NCBI GenBank assembly: GCA_015680685.1
Contig: MNCI01009117.1
Span: 457,715-521,714, forward strand
Length of the DNA stretch: 64,000 nt
Origin: Gnetum montanum
Lineage: Eukaryota; Streptophyta; Gnetopsida; Gnetales; Gnetaceae
Reading direction: 5' to 3'
The notes under the pieces were generated by a model, which had not been told where the DNA came from, did not search any database, and saw nothing but the letters and a program-made list of their open reading frames with translations. Below are positions 30,690-42,794 of the stretch, one piece after another. The stretch's first letter is position 1. Each line of letters starts with the position of its first letter. The position numbers were made by a program, and so were the translations under genes.

Positions 30690-31390
30690 GATGGCATCAA
30701 TGCTTTTGAAAGATGACTGAAGAAACTTAAAAAGCATTTTGAGTTGGAAGATGTACCAAATAACTTGAGGGTACCTATTGCTGAATCTACATTAGAAGGT
30801 ATGGCTTCTACTTGGTGGGAAAAGAAGTTCCAAGGTTATGAAAGATGAAATGTTCAACCTATCAGAGATTGGAATATGATGAAATATAGGTTAAAATGAA
30901 GATTTAAAAAGTCTCATAAGAGATTAGAAGCCATTATGAAGTTAAAATTTCTAAGAAAAGGTGATAGGGATGCCAAAGAATCCTACCTCAAATTTTATGA
31001 TTTATTCCATTAAGCTAAGGTAAAATGGGAGGAGTATGAATAAACTTCAATTTTTTGAGGTCTAAAAATGATGGACTAGTCTTTTTATGAGTCATACACT
31101 CTTGATGAGGCTTATGATTTGACACTCAAGACTGAGAAGAAATTAAGTGGATTTAGAAACAAGAAAAAATAGAATTTTAAAGGGAGGGTAAAGGGGTCTA
31201 GATTTGAAAATGGAACCAAGTCTAAATATGAAGATGAAGATGACAACTATGATAAGAATATTGAAAGAGGTGATGGAAAGGACAAAGCCAAGAAGGATTA
31301 AGGTATGGGAGGCAAGGGTCAAGGTAGTAGCTTAGCAAAACTTTAGTGCTTCAAGTATGAAGAATGTGGATACAAGCAATGAGAATGTTC
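30690..31390 (+). pseudogene. gag of element F
   Basis: The translation has the gypsy gag core: LKKLKKHFELEDVPNNLRV, then TLEGMASTWWEKKFQGYE, IRDWNMMKYRLK and LKFLRKGDRDAKESYLKF. It is followed by a Lys/Asp-rich linker and a degenerate CCHC knuckle CFKYEECGYKQxEC, in which the His is replaced by a stop or Gln. Many stops are present. The family (chromovirus or Reina-like) is not decided. Confidence 0.75.
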
Positions 31391-31397
31391 ACTTTAT

Positions 31398-31960
31398 ATG
31401 GCAACCAAGGGTAAGGATGTGAAAATCATGGAAGTGGAGGAGACATCAAGCCAAGGTCTTCATAGAGGTAATCTTAATGCTTCAAAAATTATGGATGTTT
31501 TTGAGTTAAACTCTTATGCATTCATGGGGAATGTAAATAAAGGATATCGACCTAATAAAAAATTGTTGTTTCATATTGGGGAAAGATGTTTGCTTGGTGG
31601 AGAATGGATTCTTGTTTTAATTGATGAGGAAGCCTAAGAAAATGTTATTTTTTCTAAGGTAGTTACTAGATTGGGGTTGGTAACTAATCCTTATTCTAGA
31701 CCTTATAAAGTGCATTGGTTGTCATGAGATTTTTCCCAAGAGGTAAGGGAGCAATGTATTTTGAAATTTAATATTGGAGGCTTTCATAACATTTTGAAAT
31801 GTGATGTACTTCCAATAGATTGTGTTAATATATCTCTTGATAGGCCTTGGAATTTTAATAATGGTGCTTGATTTAATGAAGAAGGAAATGTGTGGAGTGT
31901 AGTTAGATCTGATGGAATCCATGAGTTGATTCTTATGATAGTTGAATAAGTGAGATAACA
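31398..31960 (+). pseudogene. Aspartic protease of element F
   Basis: After MATKGKDVKIMEVEE the frame reaches VLIDEEA, the place of the VLIDSGAS active site, so Ser-Gly is lost. Then come VVTRLGL, RPYKVHWLS, REQCILKFNIG, LKCDVLPIDCVNISLDRPW and FNNGA, which follow the usual order of gypsy proteases up to the LGRPW block. Stops at 31636, 31726 and 31870 break it. Confidence 0.72.
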
Positions 31961-33254
31961 AATCTCACTTAATGCTTTCTTAATCCTTATATGAGAGGAA
32001 ATATATTAAGGAATATGATAAAACATATTTTGGTTTTATTTTTATGATAATAGTTTCTACTAACCATGATGATTTGCAGGTTGAACTACTCATACTTGTG
32101 CTAATCATGAAGGAGAAATTTCCAAAAGTGTTTAAGGAGGAAGATGAAAGATCTAGTGAAGTAGAGATCAATGAGAAAAGTTTTCAAGAATCTCTTAGTA
32201 AGCAAGGAAGTGCTCAATACTGAAATGCTTTAGAAGAGGATACCAAAAACTTCATTAAAGAGACCAAGACATCTTCACAGTCCAAGATGATGTATGTTGT
32301 TTATTGAGGAGAGTTTGTACCTTGTAATTTATGGAAGGTAAAAGATCAAGGTTAAAGGAATGGAAAAAATCAAAACAATTCTTCAAGAAGAATCAAGGGA
32401 ATCACTAAAGGATATGATACTTACTCTTTCTGGAATTGTTCTATACCTTGTAGCAAAGGAAAGAAGATTCTTTAGTAGGGTAAGGCTATCTCATGGGAGA
32501 GAGGTGAGTCTTCTAGACAAGATATGTGGAAGAATGATTACTTTGATAATGAATTTAATGTTAAATTCATGGAGGAGAATCTACTATTTGAGTTGGTACC
32601 TACAAATTCGATTGAAGAAGTTGTTGATAATTCACTTATAGAGGTGAAATTAATGAAGTTAAAGACTCTTTTCTCGAATTTTAGAGCTTTAAGCTTTAAT
32701 GAGATTGGACAGCCACATGTTCAAGATCAAGTTGAATTAAAGGTGGATAGAATAAGCCATGAAGAGATAAGTGAGTCTAAGATTTACCTTGTAGATGGTA
32801 GTAATATCTCTACTATGGAAACTAGTATCTTGGATTATAGTTTTTCACTTTAGCTTAGTAGTGGTTTATTCCGTTATGATGATGAGCATCATGATCATTG
32901 TGATAATTGTGTTGAAGTTATGAGTTATTTTGTGCATGGTGGAGGCAATGTAAATTTTGATGCAATTGTTGGTAAGACTAAGACTAATAGTAATAATATG
33001 TATGACTTTATATTTGATCATGATGACTATAGTATTTGTAATAATGAGATGATCATTATTAATGTGGATGTGAACATCAATAGTAATGAAATTAATTTTC
33101 TTAGTTTTAAAATGTATTGAAAATGCAAATGAAATCTAGATTATGATTTTGATGGTGGAGGAAGGATGAGTGAGAGACTTCCAATGAGCTTTGATGTTGA
33201 AGCTCAGCTTAATGCTAATTTGGTGCAAGAGATGAGGGATCTCTATGCATAAGT
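31961..33254 (+). pseudogene. Unassigned segment of element F in place of RT-RNase H-integrase
   Basis: Near 32108 the text KEKFPKVFKEEDE resembles the FPDVFPED segment that normally leads into RT, but no RT follows. Instead there are frames rich in Asp, Asn, Ile and Ser: 32524-32853 with a block VEVKLMKLKTLFSNFRALS-like, and 32920-33120 with many Asn and Asp. I recognise no domain. Confidence 0.45.
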
Positions 33255-33683
33255 AAAATCAAATCTTAATAAGAAGGCTGAAGAAAGAGTCCTCAAGAGG
33301 AATGAGAACAAAAAGAAGCTTAATTTTATGATTGGTGGTTTGATTTGGATGCTCTTAAAGATGAAGCAATTGAGAGGTGTTAACTTCTTCAAGTTAAAAG
33401 CTAAGAAGATGGGGCCTTTAAAATCAAGGCTAAGATAAATGATAATGATTTTATGATTGATTTACAAAATGATGTTGGTATGTATTTTGTGTTTAATGTT
33501 TTAGATGTTGTGTTCTATCATGGACCGATTGATGAGAAGACCATACAATATAGCATTGATGAGTTGAAGGGAACTATTGATCAGTCCAAGCCTTTGACGG
33601 AGAGGAAGGTAATCATACTCAAGTGGAGGGAAGCTTCTAGTCTCATGGAGGGAATCCATGAGACTAAACTTCATGAGTGAGGA
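33255..33683 (+). pseudogene. Integrase C-terminal part of element F
   Basis: NLNKKAEERVLKRNENKKKL, then FMIGGLIWMLLKM, FKLKAKKMGP, INDNDFMIDLQNDVGM and VFNVLDVVF reproduce the usual end of gypsy integrase: a basic helix, a VGDxVWLxL strand, KLxxxxxGPFKI, and the INDNAYxIDLP-FNVxDL block. A frame change is needed near 33410. It ends at 33680 after an acidic and basic tail. Confidence 0.7.
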
Positions 33684-33761
33684 CTCACTTCAACTCCTAC
33701 TTCCTTATTTACATGAGTTCACTTTTTGAAGGGTGTGAGATCTACTCTAGGGATATCTCTT

Positions 33762-33829
33762 CTAAATCCCTTGTTCTTTCCTACATGCATGTGTTCTAAA
33801 TCCCTTGTTATTTCCTACATGTATGTGCG
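33762..33829. repeat. 34-bp tandem duplication at the F/E junction
   Basis: Two copies of 'ttctaaatcccttgttctt' plus 15 further bases differ at two positions. The second copy runs into the outer end of the left LTR of E, so the exact LTR start is uncertain by about ten bases. Confidence 0.8.
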
Positions 33830-35012
33830 GGGGAGGGGATGAATAAGTTTCCTAAAAAATATCAATCATCACAAAAACCACATCCAAAATTACATGGTAC
33901 TCCAACTGGGTACTTCAAACTCAAAGGGTATATTGCTTGAACACATCTGGACTTTGTTTCTCTCAAAATATGATTTAAAGGGTATCATGCCTTGTATGAG
34001 CCCTAAGCTCTACTCCAAAGTGATTGATTTCCATGAATCCACTTAGTCCTACAATGTCTTGACAATCTTAGAATGTGATTTCAAGGATCCCACAACCTTT
34101 ACAACTTGAGCTTTGCTTTGGAGTGTTGTGACATTGCATCAGCACTTAATCCCATAGAGTCTCAATAAGCTCAAGGATGATGTATACTAACAAGAAACAA
34201 ATCAACCCTAGTGGGGCAACAAGAAAGAAAAATAAAAAATAGAAGGAAAGGATGGAACTAATTTTCTAGTCCTTGTACTTTAAGGCACAGTACAATAAAA
34301 TCACTACAACAATACAAATGATGGTATAATGAGGTACACAAATACAAAAGAATAAAGTACATAATGATTGCTTGATGTTGATACTTTCTTGCTCAAAAAC
34401 TTTCACAATTTTGAAGAGAATGAAGTCTTCTTATAGAATTGAAGTTTTGGAAATAACCTCAAAATTTATGCAACGACTATCTAATGATGAGTGGAGGCAT
34501 CTTCTTTGAGATTGGGATGTCTCTCTAAAATAGCCTCAAATTTAGGGGAGACATCTCTTCTATAAGGGAGATGTCTCTAAGGAGAAGTCTCTTCTATAAG
34601 GGAGATGTCTCATCTACAAGGGACATGTCTCTAGGAAGATGTATTCTCTTAAAAGGAGACGTCTCCCATTTCTAGGAGACATCTTCTCTAGGGGTCCTCC
34701 TTTTTGGCCAAGACATTTTCTACATAAGGGAGATGTATTTACTTGATAGGAGATGTCTAATATTTTTGGGAAATGTCATTTGCATTTGAGCTCTTGATTC
34801 CAAAGCTTCCTTTGGATTTAGCATGAAGTCTTCTTTATTCATCCATGCTTCCTTGAGTCCTCATAGTCTTTACTTTGAGATTTCTTGTAGATGTCATTCT
34901 TTGAGCTCTACTTTAGTCCTTATCCTTTTTCTTTTCCTACAAACATAACAACCACACAAACATCCTTTGTGTTCAATTTTTGTTAAGGTTTTGACATACC
35001 AAAAGTTTGATA
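33820..35012 (-). repeat. 3' LTR of element E
   Basis: This is paired with 45441-46597 (for example 'aaggttttgacataccaaaag' near both right ends). The part 34525-34770 is filled with AGACATCTCC / GGAGATGTCT motifs in both orientations. Confidence 0.85.
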
Positions 35013-35014
35013 AT

Positions 35015-35026
35015 ATCCCCCTTTTT
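35015..35026 (-). other. Polypurine tract of element E
   Basis: The minus strand reads AAAAAGGGGGAT next to the 3' LTR start, the classic copia tract position. Confidence 0.75.
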
Positions 35027-35766
35027 GGAGATATTCAAAACTTAAGAAAATGGATTAGTAGTCTTCAAAAATCATCAAGTCATATATTTTCAACACTTTT
35101 CATTACCATATTCACAATCACTATCATAATATTATAGGAATTCAAACTTCTCCTTCTTTTTGGACATCATCAAAAAGGAATGGAGTAGCATTATATGATA
35201 GATCAAGAGAATGCACAAAAAATGGACTTTTATTTTCAAACTTTCATAACAAATACTTGAGAACTTAAGTATACTAAGAATATATATCTATAAACATGTT
35301 TTCTAAGGAAGAACAAGCAATTAAATAGTATACATCACTTAGCATTGATAGTATAGAACTAATGATGACAAAGCAATTAAGTTTTGCCCCTTATTTGTTG
35401 ATATAGAAGGTTAGAAATAATGAAGTACAAGCCTTTTAGTTCAAATCCAAAGACCAAAATTTTAGCATTAAAAATCATATAACTAGTATTTGATTTAATA
35501 AGTAATAAGTAATAAATTACAACTATTACATAGTTTTATAATCATCCACTATCCTCCTCCTTTTGAAATATCATGATAAGGCATAGAAATTTTATGGTAG
35601 GTAAAACATGCATATTCAAAAAAAGAGATCATGAATACCTTTTTCAGTTCCAATCCTCCATTGAGCACTTGAGATCTCTAAGATGAGTACTTCTCAACTC
35701 ATATTTGCAATAAGGACCTTAGGTAGTTAAAATTGTACATTCTTAACATACAAAAGGTTATACTTG

Positions 35767-36571
35767 TGATGAGTGGTGAGGTACCCCTACACTCAACCAG
35801 ACGAATACGAGCGTTACATGCATGATCCAGTCGAACTATGCAAACTAAGTGCCTACATGCCTTATGGAACACATAAGGTTAATCATCCATTGTCTTCCTA
35901 GACTTACTTGTATTTGTCACTGTTGTATGGTTAAGTAAGTCTGAGGTATGTGATTTTTATATCTTTTATGTTTTATCTCTTATGATAATGAGGGAAAGGG
36001 TGAAGAGACTAAGTAACTAACTTTAACTAACTAAGTTCTAATGCCTAGCATAAGTATCCTTTCCACTTGCTGTTCACACCCTGAACCAAGGCAACCTTCT
36101 AGGATTACCAAACGCTATTCGTTACTGTGATTACCAAGCGTAACACACGTGCTCGAAGTGGTCGTACTGAATGCACTTAACTAGGAGTGTTGAGGGTTGA
36201 GAAAGATTAACTAGGAAAGTAGTAAATAACATTAATTAAAGTCCTATTTAACTTAGTCCATGCACTACAAGTTTTATCCAAAAGTTCATCCTTATTTTCA
36301 TACACAAACATGTGCTCAGGTACAATATTTGCTCTAATAAAGATCCGTTCACTTTGAGACTCCTACTACGGGCAAATGGAAATTATTCTCTCTTTGGAGA
36401 GGTAAAATTGCTAGAGTTTCTCTAAGGGTCTAGATCTAGATGGCAAAACAAGGGAGAGCCGCCTCTTATTTATAGATTTGGCGGTGCACTACGATATCAC
36501 GTACGCGATATTGTGAAAGATGTGATATTGCGTACGTGATATCATGGCCCATGCGATATGATGTCCCATCA
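35767..36571 (-). repeat. 3' LTR of element D with a strong terminal hairpin
   Basis: Near 36493-36543 two 19-base arms ('gatatcacgtacgcgatat' and its near-exact complement) are separated by 13 bases. The right LTR keeps only one arm plus a partial second. A minus-strand TATA box (TATAAATA) lies at 36467-36474. Confidence 0.9.
36467..36474 (-). promoter_or_regulatory. TATA box in the 3' LTR of D
   Basis: The minus strand reads TATAAATAAG. The same box is at 42716-42723 in the 5' LTR, at an equal distance from the LTR start. Confidence 0.6.
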
Positions 36572-36580
36572 TACCCCCAT
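36572..36580 (-). other. Polypurine tract of element D
   Basis: The minus strand reads ATGGGGGTA directly before the LTR start TGATGGGACA. Confidence 0.65.
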
Positions 36581-38834
36581 GACTGAATAAAAACTCGTCC
36601 TCAAGTTCCTTACAAAATATTAGGAAGGTATGGGTTTATTGACTCAAATGGAACTAATGGTGAATGGGATGACATGTGAACAGATCATCATTACAGAACA
36701 TGACAAAACTGGTGTTCACAAAAATAAGAGTGAATACTTTATACATTTGACATCAGGCCTTAATTGGCAGCTGAGAGAGAAGAGAGAAGAGAGAAGAAGT
36801 CTGCTGCTGCCAATGCCAAGATTTCACCATTTATTGTCCATCCATAAGTGCACCATCAATCTTGTTCCTTGCATAACTGCTTCAACATCAATCCATTTCA
36901 AGTGTTTCCTCCAGGTCCAATCCATTGTTGTATGATTGTCATCTACACAACAACATAATCTTATATTAGAAAGGGTAAATGAATCATAATGTAGTTGATA
37001 CCTTGCTTTGGTGAAAGATCCATTGGTTGAGTTGTGGTATGGCTGATTGTGGATTCTAGAGGTATAATATCAGTGGCTACCTAAGGTGTAGGGGTTAGGA
37101 GAAAAGTGAAAAAATTGGACCAAGACCCCCATGACTGAGAGCAAACCTCCAGTAGCGATAGAATGTAGAAAGAAAAGGAATAAGAAAGATGGAGAAAAAG
37201 AGACAACTGTACGTTGATAAAAAGGGATGTCAAAGATGGAAATGAACGAAATAAATGGTGATTGTAGCAATGTCTAAAGGAAAGAAATTAATGGATGCAC
37301 CAAATAGGAATGTCAGTGGGTCCTCCCCAAAGTAGGCTCATGCCCTTAATGCCCTAAAAATCCCACATTCAAAGAGTTTGTAGGCTCTGGGAATGTCATT
37401 TGGAAACAAGAGTTAAAGTCTTAACCACAAGAATTTACCAAAAAGAAAACAATGCATCCACTAAGATATATATTACTGATACAACCAGCAATGAGGTGAA
37501 CAATGGAGAGAAGGATGGAGAGAAGAGAGTGGAATGGAATCCCAAGAACAAGGTGGTGTATAGACCCTCGTGTATTTCATGGTTAATGTGACTTAGCAGA
37601 TCCCATTCCAAGTTTGGCCTGAAATGAACCACATCCAGTGACTGTGCGTTAATGCATTCGGCCAATCCATCCACTTGAAGTAACAAGAATGCATCCCCAA
37701 AGAGCCACCACCATTCCGACGAAATGAAAGAGGAGAAGGTAGGATGCAAGAAGAGCCTTAGTTAGAGGGAACATGTTTTTAGTTCCATAATTAGTGCTTG
37801 TAGCCTAGATGATTATTTTTTGTCTAAGGGGTATGCTTTGGATCCTCACTATTTTTTTTTTTGTTTTAGTTTATGTGTTTATACGTGAGAACCACACCAT
37901 GCAAAGACTTTGTTATTTTTATTAGCTTAACTTTCCGATAATGGAGCAATGTTGAAATGGTAAGAAAACTCAAGAAGAAAAAATCCAAGCACCCAAGAGA
38001 ATGGCCAACACAAATGCATCAAGTTCCCTTGAAGCCACACCCTTTTCAATCCTTGAGTCCTTCCTTAGTTTGAGAAATGCCCAATCACCGATTCATTGAT
38101 AGTTCTTATTTAGAAAGGGACTGTACATTCCAGGCTAAGAGAGACCATAGAAATTTATGGATGCATGGATGATGTGGACTCATTGCCTACTATATCAAAA
38201 GAACTATACCTTAGTATCAACATTGTAACTTAAAGGTAAAAACCAAACATTAGCAACCAATAGAAAACAGTTCATACCATCATTAAGAGCATTTATTGGG
38301 TGACAAACTTACAAAATGGATAAGACACACACATTCACACACAAATAAAAGAAAAAAGTATAAATGATGTTGTAAAAAAACAACAAGAAAAGTTAAAGAA
38401 ATTTGTAAAACAAAAATATGTAAAACAAAAACATGTAAAAAAAATATGTAAAAAAAAATGTGTAAAACAAAAAATTAAAAGAACTGAGGGCCTCAAATGA
38501 TCAGCATAGATGGCATTGATGTTTTCGATTAAATTGAAAGGGAGATATCCAAAAGAATGAGCATTTGTTTAAATTTCTTAAAAATGTCCAACTTCTCCCA
38601 ATTGATGTTTTCAAGTTAAGGGTTGAAAGTTGGCGATGCTCATACTCCAATGTATCTATGCTTTCGTTGTGGTTGCAAGTTGTTCCCCTAGTTAGTTCCA
38701 TGCATATTGGTGGGTTTCTCTCTTGATTAGCTGTCAACCACTAGGTGTTCTCTTGTTGTGTGGTTGCTACATACAGGCACCTGTGTATCTGAGTTTCCTA
38801 GGCACATCGATTGCATGCAATAAATGCTGAACAT
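36581..38834. other. 3' internal region of D without recognised genes
   Basis: Where pol would be expected there are only short frames: a 101-codon frame on + at 36630-36935, and 104 codons on - at 37749-37435. Neither contains a motif I can name. A low-complexity stretch of about 17-bp units ('gtaaaacaaaaatat') lies at 38396-38475. Confidence 0.5.
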
Positions 38835-39331
38835 TCCTATGCGTCATCACCCTTTGAGTCACTATATGTGATGCATGGAATTTTCTTCCTCTCAATCTTT
38901 CCATAAATTTTTTCCTTAGATATTTCCAAGGAAAGATCGTGGATTCCTAGCCATGCATTTATTGTACTCAGCTATGCCCTTCCCATTATTATCGGGAAGT
39001 CTCCTTTATCATTATTTATTTGGATCACCAGGAAATCAGCTGGGTATGACCAACCACACACGGTGGTAACAATGTCCTCAACCTGTCCCAAAGGAATAGT
39101 GATGGACTGGTCAGCTAGCTCTAATTGAATATTGCTCTTCTTGAGTGGAGGAAGGTTCCAAGATTTATACATTTCTTGCGAGATTAAGTTGACTTTGGAA
39201 CCTAAGTTAAGAAGAGCCTTATGAGGTTCATTCCCAGTGACTTGGAGATAAATTAAGGGGCTTCCAGGATCAGAGAATTTCTTAGGAAGGTGACCCACCT
39301 TGATCCAGTCGGTAACAGTATGTGTTAACAT
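38835..39331 (-). pseudogene. Aspartic protease of element D, active-site Asp altered
   Basis: The frame opens at 39331 and has GSPLIYLQVTGNEPHKALLNLGSK, where Athila proteases have ALxDLGASxNLL: the catalytic Asp is Asn and Ala-Ser is Ser-Lys. Then come MYKSWNLPPLKKSNIQLELA, SITIPLGQVEDIV, YPADFLVIQ, FPIIMGRA with the LGRPxL loop, and after a stop LSTINAWLGIHDLSLEIS. The missing Asp suggests no activity, in line with a non-autonomous element. Confidence 0.82.
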
Positions 39332-39916
39332 AACAGTGTGCGTTAAGCTCTATTGTTGGTTTGAAGGGAGCTCTGAAGCTTTATTTGTTGGAGGAGCATG
39401 TATAGACTCAACCACTTGTGGCTGTGAGAGCTTGTTTGGGATTTTGGTTCTAAAGAAAGGTCTTCTCTTTGTGCAGTTGTCAAAACTAGTAGTGGGTTGA
39501 AGGTTTACAACTCTCATAGCATTACGTTGCTACGGTTGAGTGGGAAGTTCCCCTTGCATCGCTGGAGTAGATGGTAGTGGAACTATTGGCGTAAGAGATG
39601 TAGATAGATTCAGAGGATGGTATGCATGTGGAGTGTCTCTTCCAGGAGAAGGAGTCTTAAAATACTCTAAAACTTGGTAGTGTCATTGTGGGGTCATTCG
39701 ATTGACATATTCACTTGGAGAAACCAGCTACTGCACGTAATAGCCATACGGATCTGGTTACCGGTAAGGGTATTGTTGTCTTGGCAGTGGCATCCCCCAT
39801 GACTGTGGGTATTGCCACTGCTAGTGTTGCTCGATAGGTTGTGGCAAAGTTCCACTTGGATAATATGTTAATGGTTGGTGGAACTACCTTAGATTACCTT
39901 GGGGATAAGGTAATCT

Positions 39917-41873
39917 TTAGGGTGCTTGCCTTTTGTTAAGTCTTGGGTTGAGTGCATATGCCCCGGACTCTTGCAGATGTGAGATTATTGGGCAACATCC
40001 CTTAGGATGGTCATATTGATAGACCTCACATCCACCATCATTGTCTATATCCAAATCCACAACCTCATCAGTGATAGTCATTTTCCCCTTACCCTTGTTA
40101 TGTGCATGGTCTAAATCTCTCCTCTTTTTCTTATCATGGTCACTACTTCGCTCCTTAGACTCCTCTATGATTTTTAAAATAGTTTCAAATCTACTGTCTA
40201 AGGAGTCCCACATTTGATCTACCTTAGTTGACACTTTGGTTGTTTACTTTTTAAGTGACAAGGTTTTTCTATTCACAAACTCTTCGAGTGGTGACTCATC
40301 CTCTTCCTCATAGAATCTTACTCCCCTCTTTTGGAGGAAAGGATCATGGTTATACTCTTCCACGCTTTCTCTTTTCTGTATCTCCTCTTCTTCCTTAGCT
40401 ACTTGCTCCAATAATCTATGCACCTCATGGGACCTAAGTTCAAATAATCTTCCTTGGGCATATGTCCCAAGGGTTCTCTTGGTTTCATGTCTTAGCCCAT
40501 CTACGAGATGGCATAGTTGATCCCGTTGTGCATAACCATGGCCTGGGAAACGATGTAGCAATGCATAATATCAGCCCATGATAGCATCCAAGGGTTCGTG
40601 ATTACCCTACTTCCATCCTTGGATCTGATTACACAAGTTGGACACTCTAGAGTACATTTGGTATTTATCATTAAACAATTCTAGCATCGTACTCCACCTC
40701 CTAATGGTTTCTGGTTCCAAGGACCGGTACCAGCTTTCCGCTTCTTTTATGAGTGTCCTTGGGAAAAAATTTAACTTTTTCCACTCATTTTCAATATTCT
40801 GCAAGGCACAGGCATCATGGAATTCCTGTAAGTGGTTTTTGCAGATCAACGTTGTATCCCCCCTCAAATCGTGGGATATTATTCATGTCTAGTCTCTTGA
40901 TCTGGCTATCTTTTTGGTGCCTTGTAGGTATTCTAACGGCCTCTGTAATATCTAACATACTTTGGGTGGCAAGTAGGGGTTCATCATTGTCATTTCTTTC
41001 ATGGTGTCTATGATGCCTACGTGGTTCCCTACTTTTCCTTTTATGCCTTGAATCTCTAGAATGCCCTTGTCCTTGCTCTTAAATCTCTTGTCGAGGGTTC
41101 TCATCTTGCTTATCCTTATCCTTATCCTCACAGTTGTGCTCTTTGTGATTGCGTCTGGATGTGGAAGGAGAGGGTGAGTGATGTGATGAAGGGGAAGAGA
41201 AAGGAGAACCATCGCCATGACGATGTTTCCTACCTTCTCTTTGATGATCTCGACCCTGATCGTGATGACGATCAAAATGCTTGCCCTTATCTTATGTGTG
41301 TGTTCCCTCATTGAACACTTGGTGTTCGTGGGCATCAGAACCAGGGTTGTATATCGTGGAGAAAAGGTTATGATACACCACCTCCTCACTATCGTTAGGA
41401 AGGGGAACATCATTTTGTGGAGAACCTATTGAGATAGGTTCACCACCCTTAATTTCTCTTATGACAGGTGAAGCATTGTAGGGTCCTTTGCTCTTCAACG
41501 ATGTGTGATAACTCTCCTACCGCGAGTCCCTTAGACATTGCACCGCTGTGGGATGGTAATCCCTTATGTCGTAATCACATGCAACGTATTTAGCATGTAG
41601 TTCCATCATTCCTATCTGTGAAAGAGCATGAAGGAGCATGTTAGGGACTACCCAATCTGGGGGTAACACTATGTTACCTTGCAGGTCTCTCCAGCGTAGT
41701 TGTTCATCCTGATGGAGGATAAAAGTAAAATTGGGTATATACTCATTGTGATGAGTATATACCACCTGATACTATTGAGGAACTAGTGGTTCTTGGTTAC
41801 ATGTGTTAGACCGCCAACTATCTCTTGTGTGATCCCTAGGTGGTGAAGTGCTTTTATGAGAAGAAGAAGACAT
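39917..41873 (-). pseudogene. gag: gag of element D (Athila-like)
   Basis: The ATG at 41873 begins MSSSSHKSTSPPRDHTRDSW. A Tyr/Trp-containing N-terminal part follows (LRWRDLQGNIVLPPDWVVP, near 41700), then an Arg/His/Asp-rich RS-like stretch (41290-41030). The gag core lies at 40900-40250: IPRFEGG, LQEFHDACALQNIENEWKKL, LIKEAESWYRSL, LCNQIQGWK, YALLHRFPGHGYAQRDQLCH and LVDGLRHETK. A long Glu-rich helix leads to GKGKMTITDEVVDLDIDNDG and CEVYQYDHPKGCCP, perhaps a decayed knuckle, and it ends RQAP at 39917. A few stops break it. The related copy is element I at 57.7-58.9 kb. Confidence 0.8.
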
Positions 41874-41995
41874 TGTTATCTTGTCGGTGTGCTATTAACC
41901 GTTTAAATTTTCTTCTAATTAATCCTAAGGGTTCATTTAAGCTTCCCAACAATGTGGATGATTTCCTATATTCTGCTTAGCACACAAACAACTTA

Positions 41996-42014
41996 GTCCC
42001 TGGAAACGGTGCCA
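41996..42014 (-). other. Primer binding site of element D
   Basis: The minus strand reads TGGCACCGTTTCCAGGGAC one base after the LTR end. It is close to the TGGCGCCGTTGCC... type common in Athila elements. Confidence 0.8.
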
Positions 42015-42015
42015 A

Positions 42016-42789
42016 TGATGAGTGGGGAGGTACCCCTACACTCAACCATACGAATACGAGCATTACATGCGCGATCTAGTCCAACTCCGCAGACTAAGTG
42101 CCTACACGCCTTATGGAATAGCTAAGGTTAATCATACATTGTCTTCCCAAGCTTACTTGTATTTATCATGGTTGTATGGTTAAGTAAGTCTAAGGTATGT
42201 GATTTTTATATCTTTTATGTTTTATCTCCTATGTTAATGAGGGAAAGGGTGAAGAGACTAAGTAACTAACTTTAACTAACTAAGTTCTAATGCCTAGCAT
42301 TAGTATCCATCCCACTTGCTGTTCACACCCTGAACCAATGCAACCTTCTGGGATTACCAAACGCTATTCGTTACTGGGATTACCAAGCGTAATGCACGTG
42401 CTCGAAGAGGTCGTACTGAATGCACTTAACTAGGAGTGTTGAGGGTTGAGAAAGATTAACTATGAAAGTAGTAAATAACATTAATTAAAGTCCTATTTAG
42501 ATTAGTTCATGCACTGCAAGGTTTATCCAAAAGTTCATCTTTATTTCCGTACACAAATGTGTGCTTAGGTACAATATTTGCTCGAATAAAGATCCGTTCA
42601 CTTTGAGACTCCTATTGTGGGCATATGGAAATTATTCTATCTTTGGATAGGTAAAACTGCTAGAGTTTCACTAAGGGTCTAGATCTAGATGGCAAAACAA
42701 GGGAGAGCCACCTCTTATTTATAGATTTGATAGTACTCTGCGATATCACGTACGCGATATCGTGGAAGATGCGATATCGCATTCCATCA
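42016..42789 (-). repeat. 5' LTR of element D
   Basis: This is paired with 35767-36571 with only scattered changes. It is followed by ACTTG (42790-42794), which matches 35762-35766. A TATA box on the minus strand lies at 42716-42723. Confidence 0.92.
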
Positions 42790-42794
42790 ACTTG

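Larger units (their letters stand above)
30240..33819 (+). mobile_element. Element F: decayed Ty3/gypsy element, pol core missing
   Basis: The order on the + strand is gag, zinc knuckle, protease, an unassigned segment, integrase C-terminus. A block near 30272-30320 ('agggacatcccttc...tcttttttatctgtgtg') resembles one near 33750-33800 ('agggatatctcttc...gttctttcctacatgcatgtg'), which suggests remnants of the two LTRs. RT, RNase H and the integrase core are absent. The right side is cut by element E. Confidence 0.65.
35767..42789 (-). mobile_element. Element D: Athila-like Ty3/gypsy element with gag and protease only, about 7.0 kb
   Basis: LTRs 35767-36571 and 42016-42789 start TGATGAG and end CCATCA, and are flanked by ACTTG on both sides (35762-35766 and 42790-42794). 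The minus strand carries primer site, gag and protease. From 38835 down to the 3' LTR no pol is found, so it depended on a partner. It lies within the internal part of copia element E. Confidence 0.92.

Noticed and set aside
33815-33825. Target duplication of element E (candidates CTACA or GTATG)
   Set aside because: Neither matches the five bases after the right LTR (CCATA), and the left end overlaps a 34-bp duplication.
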